Below are positions 28,632-35,981 of a DNA stretch of 35,981 nucleotides, piece after piece; position 1 is the stretch's first letter, and every line of letters begins with the position of its first letter. A model generated the notes under the pieces. That model ran no database searches and was not told where the DNA came from. It saw only the letters and a list, made by a program, of their open reading frames with translations. The position numbers and the translations under genes are program-made. This DNA is from Nemertoderma westbladi (Eukaryota; Xenacoelomorpha; Nemertodermatida; Nemertodermatidae). The stretch lies in NCBI GenBank assembly GCA_032718475.1, contig JAUCBJ010002745.1, forward strand, positions 1 through 35,981. Reading direction: 5' to 3'.

Positions 28632-28735
28632 AAAACCTGGTATTGTTCACATGATGAGAACAAACGGCAAAGTGAAAATTGAAGCAGAAAGTCTGGTTTA
28701 TTTGGTCCCACATGGACCTTTCCAACCGCTCAACG
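28632..28735. repeat. Degenerate inverted copy of the 53-bp unit upstream of channel gene B
   Basis: AAACCTGGTATTGTTCACAT (28633-28652) and GGCAAAGTGAAAATTGAAGC...AGAAAGTCTGG...CACATGG (28667-28715) are the reverse complement of the 53-bp unit with changes. This DNA would encode the upstream in-frame extension of the channel frame, so that extension is repeat, not protein. Confidence 0.6.
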
Positions 28736-28809
28736 AAAGTAAAGTGAGGGAGGGAGGGAGGGAGAACCAATGCAATTCTTTACAGTCAGCCATTAATATT
28801 TCTAGAAAA

Positions 28810-30183
28810 ATGTCTCCAAATCTTATAACTTTGCTGTTGATTTTGTTATTTGTGACGGTTCAATCTGAAAATTCTGCTTCACTTTTACAAGCAAATGTAA
28901 CGAAGCTCAAAGCCGTTTTATTCAGTAAATACAACAAAGAATTCCGACCTGTACGACAAGTTACTGATATTATCGACGTTCTAGTTTCCTGTAAAATCGC
29001 TAGTATTTCTGTTGTCGACATTGTTAAATCTTCTGCAACGTTTTCTGCTTGGACGTTGGTTTCTTGGAACGATGTCAACTTGGAATGGGATCCAAATGAT
29101 TACAGTGGAATTAAACAGCTGACTATATCTCCAACGCAAGTATGGAAACCGGAAGTGACGATGTTAAATCTGTTGGAACGGGCTGAGGGAGATACAGTGG
29201 ATTACGCTGTACTACACTCTGATGGAAATATTGAACATTTCCAACGATTTAAAATGGAAGTTTCCCAATTATTGAATGCAACTTTTTTCCCGTTCGATAT
29301 ACAGATTCTGGTCTTTGAGTTCGCGTCGTGGATCTACGATGACTCAGAGGTCAATATCCAATGGGCGGCAAATATGAATAACATTATGACATCTGTGCGT
29401 TTCGCTTCTAATCAATGGATTTGGGAAAAAGAAGAGGCCAGATCAAACAAATCAGTTAACGAATTGCTTCAAACTCCCAGTAACAATACATACACAAAAC
29501 TAAGTCTTGCAATTACTATCAACAGAATGCCAACATTCTATATCAAAATCATTATATTTCCTTCCCTAGTTATCGACGCAGTTATTCCATTTGTTTTTAT
29601 CCTTCCACACGACGAGGGCGATCGAGTCAGTCTGATATCTGCACTGTTTTTTGCCCAACTGCTGAATCTGGTTATGGTCCAGGATTATGTTCCACCAACA
29701 GGTAAACCGGAACCCCTGCTCAGCCAACTTTACTATATGAATGTCCTTATTACCATAGTGACTGTAATTATTTGCGTTATTATTCAAAAACTCTACAACA
29801 TTTTTCACAAATTGGATGATAATTGCTCTACAGATGAAACAGATGATTTCGTTGCTGGTGAAACAGATATCGAATTGAAAGAGCAATGTGAAAGTGAGAA
29901 ACGGAAGGTGGAAATAGAACCAAAAACAAATATCGAATGTTTTACTAGAAAATTTCGCATAAGGCAAAGAGAAATCCGTATGTGTTTGAGAATATTAAAA
30001 TACTTCGATATCATGTGTTTTATATTCACATCAGTTTTTATTTTGACATCGAACTTGAGTATAATGCGAGGGTTTGATGAGCAATCTAATAGTACAGGTC
30101 TCATGGAGAACTTCGCAAAGGATTTCGATAACGAAACTGATGTTGTCTCAGTTGAATACGATTATTACTATTATACAGATTAA
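28810..30183 (+). CDS. Nicotinic-receptor-like ligand-gated ion channel subunit lacking Cys-loop cysteines (copy B)
   Basis: 457 residues, intronless. The frame is open from 28651, but residues upstream of 28810 come from repeat DNA, and the ATG at 28810 opens with a signal peptide (MSPNLITLLLILLFVTVQS) equal in position to copy A. Same architecture as copy A: WDPNDYSGIK, VWKPEVTMLN, FFPFDIQ with Gln and Leu at the two Cys-loop positions, no loop-C Cys pair, M1-M3 identical at protein level, VPPT linker, M4 near residues 390-415. One extracellular Cys (VSCKIAS), unpaired. Sequons NVT, NAT, NKS and NNT are shared. TTTACAG 13-19 bases into the repeat-free leader (about 28775-28784) could be a 3' splice site for a 5' UTR intron. 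Together the copies could form a heteromer (inference). Confidence 0.88.
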   Translation: MSPNLITLLLILLFVTVQSENSASLLQANVTKLKAVLFSKYNKEFRPVRQVTDIIDVLVSCKIASISVVDIVKSSATFSAWTLVSWNDVNLEWDPNDYSGIKQLTISPTQVWKPEVTMLNLLERAEGDTVDYAVLHSDGNIEHFQRFKMEVSQLLNATFFPFDIQILVFEFASWIYDDSEVNIQWAANMNNIMTSVRFASNQWIWEKEEARSNKSVNELLQTPSNNTYTKLSLAITINRMPTFYIKIIIFPSLVIDAVIPFVFILPHDEGDRVSLISALFFAQLLNLVMVQDYVPPTGKPEPLLSQLYYMNVLITIVTVIICVIIQKLYNIFHKLDDNCSTDETDDFVAGETDIELKEQCESEKRKVEIEPKTNIECFTRKFRIRQREIRMCLRILKYFDIMCFIFTSVFILTSNLSIMRGFDEQSNSTGLMENFAKDFDNETDVVSVEYDYYYYTD

Positions 30184-30399
30184 TGTTAAACAAAACATTT
30201 TGCAGTGCTCGTATTATGTTGTGAGACACAGCGTTGATAGAGATATTGATTCAATCCCGTAAAAACAACAATAATTGATAGGCAATGGAATATACTCAAC
30301 TTAATTACCTATGTTTAGTGGTCCATGTTATGGTCTGGTCATATACTACAGTACCAATATTATATTTAGTTCTGCAAAATATCTATTTTCCAGGGAAGC
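30184..30399. other. 3' flank of channel gene B
   Basis: AACA..TTTTGCAG after the stop resembles the 3' flank of copy A (AACAGTTTGCAG) for a few dozen bases, then similarity is lost. No AATAAA directly after the stop. Confidence 0.4.
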
Positions 30400-30477
30400 A
30401 GGACAATTAGGTCCCGGAAAATTCGGTCGCATGTATTTAGTGTTTTGGAACCGAATTGTCCGGGACCGAATGTCCTA
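30400..30477. repeat. Short inverted repeat with GGACAATTCGGTCC-like arms
   Basis: AGGACAATTAGGTCCCGGAA..ATTCGGTC (30400-30428) is inverted as GAACCGAATTGTCCGGGACC..GAATGTCCT (30448-30476). Arms ~28 bases, loop ~20. It resembles in style the MULE end motif (GGACGTTTCGGCC) and could be a tiny transposon relic. Confidence 0.65.
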
Positions 30478-31632
30478 CATCCATTTCGCAGTCCAAATTA
30501 ACTAAATGTATCATTCCTTAGTGTCTTACTGTAGGTCAGAATGAATTATGTACGCTTTCAATCTGTAGCTGCATGCATTTTGACCATCTGAAGATGGGCC
30601 CTTTTGCAGGAGATGAACCTTAATTATCATTCCTTTCTTTGGTTTGTTGGCACCCATATTGATTTCCATTTTTGTTTCGTAGGTTGACGAACAGATAGAG
30701 TTGTTTTAATGTAAAGTAAACGTGCTATATTGTAATACAGTATTCTATTCAATTCAGGGAATTTTTAATGGATATTTGCTATGTATTTTCGTATCGGAAA
30801 TTTATATGTCTTGGTCAACGGGAAAGACTGTAATTCTAAGTATATTGATATTATTGTAGGCCAAGGAATTGTTGTGTGAAATTATAATATTATTCCATGT
30901 GCCTGAAGCGATGTGAATAAATATCATAGTGATAATAATTGTAAACATTTATTTTATCTTCCAATAGGCCTACCTAATATGATTTTTAAGGGAAGGAGAT
31001 GTTTTTCGATACTCTTGTACTCTTATAAAATAAATAAATTAATTAAAATAATTAAATACAGTAGTAAACTACTGTATTTAATTACTTAATTTTATTTTTT
31101 AACACATTAGAATAATGAAACCATGATTCTGTTTGGCAAGACATGGAGAAGGGATGAACTTGATACAAATCCCATCTCGGTGAATTAATATTTTGTCTTA
31201 AAAATTAATATTAAATTATAAATTAAGGGAAAGGAACACAGGTTACAGTGGCACGCTCTAACCAAAACAATAAACTAAAGTCGATAGAACAGGTTACAGT
31301 ACCATTTTTGGGAGTAATCAGCTGTTATTAGCGTCGATTTTCCACTGGCGAGGGACGAATTTTAATCTCCTCATAAGTCCAACCTCGGAAACATTGCTAT
31401 TGGTGAAATATGTTATTTAGATTAGATTAGCTAATTAATTATCTGTTGGTTTGTCATACACGATACAACCCTACATTTCGTTTGCTCATTTCATTTGCTT
31501 TATCCTCAAGACTAGTTATTGTCTTTTAGAGGCGTGATGAGACAGTTGGGGAGTCACTACATTTAACTCACCCTTCCAATTAATCCTGTTGCAAATGGAT
31601 TTCGAATAGATTGACGGAATTCTAATTTTCAG
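30478..31632. other. Intergenic stretch without a gene
   Basis: AT-rich; contains the inverted dispersed repeat at 31238-31305 and a palindromic AATACAGTAGTAAACTACTGTATTT near 31056-31080. No coding region seen. Confidence 0.5.
31238..31305 (-). repeat. Dispersed repeat related to 26297-26640 (inverted)
   Basis: CACAGGTTACAGTGGCACGC, TCTAACCAAAACAATAAACT, ...ACAGGTTACAGT. The reverse complement matches GTTTATTGTTTTGGTTNGCC...GTAACCTG of the tandem repeat at 26297. Another relative lies at 28333-28385. Confidence 0.6.
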
Positions 31633-31749
31633 GAGAAATGGCATTACAGGTCTGCTCTGGAGATCGAGGGTTCACTAGAAGAACTCCTTACAGCTGATAA
31701 ACAGGAACGAACCCTAAGCGAAATAACAAGGGAGGCCCAATTGCTTTGA
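31633..31749 (+). CDS. Possible terminal exon, unknown gene
   Basis: After a good 3' splice site (TTCTAATTTTCAG, ending 31632) an open phase of 38 codons reads EKWHYRSALEIEGSLEELL then TADKQERTLSEITREAQLL and stops (TGA 31747-31749). Charged, helix-forming composition unlike the AT-rich surroundings. No upstream exon was found. It could be chance; transcript evidence would decide. Confidence 0.28.
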   Translation, partial: EKWHYRSALEIEGSLEELLTADKQERTLSEITREAQLL

Positions 31750-31866
31750 AATTTAAACTAAAAATAATTAAAATGATTAAAACGAATTCTACGTTACTGT
31801 AGTACCGGTAGTGGTTGTATGATTACTGAAGTAGATGACTGACTTATGTAACTGCTGTAACTACAG

Positions 31867-31977
31867 TACAAAAGTCTTTCGAGCGATGTAAAAAGGAAAG
31901 AGATCCAGATGAAGCATCTTCTGAATTTACAGATAAATAGAGCGCGGCGTCTTCAGAAGTTAAAGTTTCCTGAATAA
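31867..31977 (+). CDS. Second possible terminal exon, unknown gene
   Basis: After AACTACAG (ending 31866) an open phase of 36 codons reads YKSLSSDVKRKEIQMKHLLN, then basic and leucine-rich to a stop (TAA 31975-31977). It could be an alternative last exon of the same gene as 31633-31749, or a chance frame. AATAAA follows at about 32097. Confidence 0.2.
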   Translation, partial: YKSLSSDVKRKEIQMKHLLNLQINRARRLQKLKFPE

Positions 31978-33000
31978 TGCTAATTTACTCGAAACTGGCG
32001 ACCAGGTTTGAAACTGATGAAGGCCCTATCAGGTTCGACCATCACAGATAACCCTATTCGGTAACGATATAACCGAGGTATTATAAGTCACCTTCTAAAT
32101 AAAGCTGGAATTATCCTTTCCCATTATAATTGACTGTAGAGTGTGCCGGTGTTCTATACTTCAGATTTTAATGAAACAACCACCCCCCCCCACCCCGCCG
32201 AACTGTACGAGTTTTATATTCACATGAATTCTTGCGTTGTGGGTTCTTAGAGCCAAAAGTATATAGTCACTAAAATTTAAAACTAAAAACATTTGTATCT
32301 TAAAGTAAAGTTATTGTAGTCACAACATGATTGTTTTTATTTTAAGTAATTGTTAGTCTATCATATTTTGAACCAGTGTTGAATAATAATATAATATTGA
32401 TACAATCACATGTAGATATTGCCATGTGAGAGTCTTGTACTTATCTTTGGAAAGGTGCTATATAAATTTATTATTTTATTAATTATTATTTTCATTAATC
32501 TTAATATTTAAGTAGAGATACATGTTTTGAAGTCGCTCCCTTTTCCTTGTCAGTCAAAGGGACGCCGCCACCTTCGATATTTCATCCGCTCCAACATGGA
32601 GGAACGCGAGTTGGACGGCCTTTACGATCTCTAGTAATCATCTTGAACGTATTTTCGTCACACGCCATGTTATCTCTACAACGTCACCCATTTGATTTAA
32701 ATACGATAAAACTAATCTTAGGTTTTAGTAGGCCTACAGTATCATTATGTATTACAGCTACTAAATTCAGTTGGTTACTGACTTTAACATACTTTTTATA
32801 GGCTGGCTGTGAAGTAGTCTGGGGTGTCCAGAGTAGAAAATAAAAGGGATATCCCAGGAATATCCTTAAATGGACTAATTTGGGATATTCCCATGGTTAT
32901 ATCCCTGGTCCCCGGAATATCTACAGATGTCCCCAAAGAAAGTTTTTCCAGCAATCGCTAGAGGGCGGCTAAATCCCATTTAGGGATATCCCAAGGACAT
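31978..33000. other. Intergenic stretch without a supported gene
   Basis: A C-run (32183-32190), a locally GC- and CpG-richer patch at 32530-32690 that includes CCAACATGGAGGAACGCGAG and might be a promoter or first exon, and a cluster of GGGATATCCC-type words at 32855-33010. No gene can be supported. Confidence 0.45.
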
Positions 33001-33012
33001 GGATGGATATGC
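32855..33012. repeat. Cluster of GGGATAT/ATATCCC motifs in both orientations
   Basis: GGGATATCCC, GGAATATCC, GGGATATTCCC, TATATCCCTGG, GGGATATCCC and GGATGGATAT occur within ~155 bp. Short alternating palindromes suggest a degenerate small inverted-repeat element. Confidence 0.45.
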
Positions 33013-33125
33013 TACCTGGGGTGGTCTAAGATTGTACCAGTCAATTTCATAAACATATGACATTTTGGCCTATAGAACTGACTCGAACAACAGCAGGGAA
33101 ACGGTTCGCCTGGCCATCCGAAAAC

Positions 33126-33303
33126 CTGTAATTTGGAGAGTGTCTGGAACTCTGAGAGGCGGAGATTCCGTGAACTCTACCCGGACTTTGTTGAGGAGTC
33201 CGAAACCGATGTTGTCAATGGCTTTCTGGTAGGAATCCGGCAATTCCGGGTTGAACTCTATGCTTCCTATCTTTAGCACCCCCAATGGGACAGATACTAT
33301 AAC
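33126..33303 (-). pseudogene. Flavin amine oxidase exon (PAOX/SMOX-like), downstream exon
   Basis: Minus strand: a splice acceptor TTCCAG ends at 33304 and the exon opens VIVSVPLGVLKIGSIEFNPELP, continuing AIDNIGFGLLNKV. VPLGVLK and IGFG..NKV are hallmarks of the flavin-containing amine oxidases (polyamine/spermine oxidase, LSD1 group), which oxidise amines with FAD. A candidate donor TACAG|GTTTTC gives the end at 33126. The intron to the next exon (33304-33623) is GT...AG, phase 0, 320 bp. No downstream exons were recognised. Because the companion exon has an in-frame stop, the pair is called a probable pseudogene or gene fragment. Confidence 0.7.
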
Positions 33304-33623
33304 CTGGAATTGAAAGCCGAAAGCCGTACAAATTATTTCCAATGAGTAGTGAAATTGTTATATTAACCATTAAATTAAATATTTGTGTATTGTAATAACA
33401 ATTAATAATACAACAGGTACGAACTTGTGAAACAAAATAATTAATTAATAATGAATAAATTATCAATAATGAAGTAACCGTAACAAATACAGACTATAAT
33501 ATGCAGACCTAGTAATTAATGGGGGTGTTGTTAATATTTATAACTTAAATAGTAGGCTGATAATTAATTATTAAAATAATTATTATATGTTTTTTCGTTT
33601 CGGTTGTATTGAAACTAACAAAC

Positions 33624-33896
33624 CTTATCAGCAGTCATCGATTTCTTTAAGTTTGACTTTGTTTCTTTTGCAGTTACTGTAACTGGAAGAAGTCCTTGCA
33701 ATAATCTGTTTCCCGAACTGTAATCAATTCAAGTAACTTCCGTATTTAACTGAATATCGTCTGCAAGATTCTCTCTATTAATAAACCTTTCCAGCATTTC
33801 AGTGTACCCTTGTAATGGAATATCGTCCTCAGCACCAAAGCTTTCACCTTCGTTGAAGAGATTAGCAGAAACCGTATCTACCAGGAACACCTCTTG
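33624..33896 (-). pseudogene. Flavin amine oxidase exon, upstream exon with in-frame TGA
   Basis: Minus strand reads DDIPLQGYTEMLERFI, LADDIQLNTEVT, stop TGA (33729-33731), then IDYSSGNR and MTADK, followed by the donor AAG|GTTTGT at 33623. GGY/QGY..ML and I.LNTEV..I.YS precede the (A)D.VIVTVPLG segment in this family, and the splice restores it exactly (TADK|VIVSVPLG). One codon is TGA where a basic residue would be expected. Either a nonsense mutation, a sequencing error, or loss of function. The 5' edge is uncertain because the foldback element starts there. Confidence 0.65.
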
Positions 33897-34980
33897 CATT
33901 AACACATGGGATTTGTTAATTAACTATTATTTGATTGGACGTTGAAATCATGTAAGGAATGGGAAGAGGGGTCGAACTAGTGTAAGGGTTTTTATAATTA
34001 GTTGGCAGGTAGAAATGTTCCAAACGCTGTAAGGAATGGAGAAAGTGGGTGAAATCATGTAAGGGTTATCTGCCTATTAAACGGTTCATTGTCAGGTGAC
34101 AGTAAAAAATATATACGAATAGCAGTATATCATATATTTAGAGTGGAAATAATGTTGTATAAGGAATCGTTTTACACACCATTTTACTCCTTGACTTTTC
34201 CGATCGAATAGATTATAATAATAAAGTAGTTTTACTGGTAGTATTTAATATTGAAATTCTTCATTTAAATTTATAAAAGCATTTCACAATATGTAAACAT
34301 AAAAGCTCCAATGAAATAAACTCATAATTTTTGCAATGTCTTTAGCATTTGTTCGATTTGCATTTATGTTTATCGACAGGTTTCTAGAGCGTTTTTTAGC
34401 GCGTCAAGTCTTATCAGTACCGCAGGTTGGCCAGCAACACAGCACGCATCCGTTTACTTCCTAATGTAAGAGCTACTCGTCCGCGCGCTAGTGCAGTTGG
34501 ATGCACAGGCTGGTGTAGCAGAACGACTATGTCCTAAGCAACTACGACTATAATCGTCCTGCCGCATTGACACTAGCAGTCATTGGGATGCTATGCCAGC
34601 TTAACAAAAACATTCTTTAAGAGGCGTCTCAAGAAAGTCATGGGCTATCATGCTTATTGTCTCCATGGCACAAGGATGGCTCCATAAGCCCAAGATTGTG
34701 CTCAGCTGGTCCTCACGGCAATAACAATGTCATGCAAAGGAATGTATCCCTAGACACTAAGTCTACCCTTCTAATACTGTTGGTATAATAACCCTTACAT
34801 GATTTCACCCAATTTCTCCATTCCTTACAGCGTTTGGAACACTTTCTACCTGCCAACTGAGTATAAAACCCTAACACTAGTTCGACCCCTCTCCCCATTC
34901 CTTACATGATTTCAACGTCCAATCAAATAATAGTTCATTAACCAATCCCAGGCTACAATTCAAGATGTGTTCCTACTACT
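33881..34980. mobile_element. Foldback/MITE-type element with ~160-190 bp inverted arms
   Basis: The left arm (core 33917-34070) contains TTATTTGATTGGACGTTGAA, ATCATGTAAGGAATGGG, AGGGGTCGAACTAGTGT, TTGGCAGGTAGAAA, CCAAACGCTGTAAGGAATGG and ATCATGTAAGGG. The right arm (34786-34941) is its inverted copy. ATCATGTAAGG recurs twice within each arm. The match may extend outward to the edge of the amine-oxidase exon (AGGAACAC / GTGTTCCT). The ~700 bp centre has no recognised gene. Target duplication not resolved. Confidence 0.7.
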
Positions 34981-35981
34981 AGTGTAAGGATTGGGAATAC
35001 GCGTCCAGGTACCGGAATAACGACACTATATTATTCCCGGATATGGTGTATACAGTTTCATTATAAATTTAAAAATCACAATGTTAAATTTAACCACTTC
35101 TTGGAATATAGTGTCTGGCCCGCAGGTCCCTTCTACCCACACCCCAAATTTTTCTACAAATCTTAATGATATAATATGACATTTTTTATGTTCAATTTTT
35201 TGTGATGTGATTTTTTGTGTAATTCGTAGGACTGCAGAATTATTGCGATTTAAGTCTCAATGTGAGTGTGGTGAAAATTTGTTAGAAAACAAAGCCACTG
35301 TAACCTGATCCTTTTCATTAATGTTTTAAATTAAATGAATTTTTAACCCCTCAAAACTCCAAACACATATTTGGTGTTTGAAGCACATTTTGTGCCATTA
35401 ACTCCAAATTGCACACTTGAATTTTGTCAACATCACCGGCAATTATTTTCTAATTGAAAACGGATTTCATATTCAGAATCTTCAGGTGAAGCCGGTTATT
35501 ATGATACTGTATCTTGATAATATTCCAAAATTGAAAAAAATAAAGCCCATGGATGTGGTTAAATAGTGTTAAATAAATATGGATGGATGGCTGTTGCGAA
35601 GTAATAAGTTGAAAATTGAACAATCCGACCAGCCAGACACAGTAATAAACAGTGTCGAACTATCATCACACCAAATGTCGCAACATTTGATTGAAATTTG
35701 AAAAAAACTGGGGAGGGGCGGCCTGCGAGTTGTTATAAAATTGTTATATTAGGGTGAAGGCGTAAGACCGGCATAATGTCGCAACGAGAATTATTCCTCA
35801 TTGTATTTAATTTCGCGTTGTACAGTTGGCCCTATATATACAGTGTGGTCCACTCTCGGACAGTATGATGGTCTACATGTTCAACACCAGTCCAGCAGTA
35901 CGTAAAGCTGCTTTGTGTGTGCTCTGATGTTTGATGTTATACTTTGTTCTAGCTCTTAAGCTTACACCGCTCTGCCTTAAT
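34981..35981. other. Intergenic stretch without a gene
   Basis: AT-rich; short frames only. A CACTGTAACCTG word near 35296 resembles the dispersed repeat end at 26328. Nothing else is supported. Confidence 0.5.

Noticed and set aside
28651-28809. N-terminal extension of 53 residues on channel copy B
   Set aside because: It is encoded by a degenerate inverted copy of the 53-bp repeat, has no counterpart in copy A, and would bury the signal peptide.
1-35981. tRNA, rRNA or microRNA genes
   Set aside because: Scanning by eye for tRNA A/B boxes and rRNA cores gave nothing convincing; a tRNAscan/Infernal run would be decisive.

Overview
The window is AT-rich metazoan nuclear DNA, most likely from an invertebrate. 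The signs are single-exon pentameric ligand-gated channel genes, a THAP-domain gene, spliced amine-oxidase exons, and transposons of animal type (BEL/Pao LTR element, FLYWCH-containing MULE, BED-finger hAT, LINE fragments). The short words GTAGGCCTA and ACCGGTA recur throughout. I cannot name the clade, and there are no bacterial features.

Layout. 1-1000: a THAP zinc-finger reading frame running into a 61-72 bp minisatellite. 1000-3000: non-coding DNA with hairpin-forming inverted repeats, a LINE scrap and a 21-bp tandem repeat. 3299-4666 (minus): a nicotinic-receptor-like channel subunit whose Cys-loop has no cysteines. 4700-7760: mostly non-coding, with one unrecognised possible exon and a decayed LINE reverse transcriptase. 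7772-24093: a 16.3 kb nest of transposons. The outer element is a Mutator-like (MULE) transposon with GACGTTTCGGCC-rich ends and 9-bp flanking repeats matching at 8 positions. An LTR retrotransposon (8236-21000; LTRs of 1189 and 1188 bp; perfect 5-bp target duplication AACTT) sits inside its minus-strand transposase reading frame. A small hAT element (22641-23857; perfect 8-bp duplication GATCAAAC) sits near its other end. 24103-28740: non-coding DNA with tandem repeats, a second LINE fragment, and an inverted-repeat element that carries 53-bp tandem repeats. 28810-30183 (plus): a second copy of the Cys-less channel gene, about 92% identical to the first by eye and in opposite orientation. 30184-35981: inverted repeats, two possible plus-strand terminal exons of unknown genes, two minus-strand exons of a flavin amine oxidase with an in-frame TGA, and a foldback element of about 1.1 kb.

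The LTR element is the most unusual object. It resembles BEL/Pao (DUF1759-like Gag core, zinc knuckles, aspartic protease), but most of reverse transcriptase, RNase H and integrase is missing. The large reading frame stays open across that loss. About 2 kb downstream is a cluster of unrecognised reading frames (18182-19735). LTR divergence is only about 1.2% by eye, so the insertion is fairly recent and the element was presumably mobilised in trans. Host gene content is small: two channel paralogues, one THAP gene start and an amine-oxidase fragment. All comparisons were made by eye, with no alignments or database searches.
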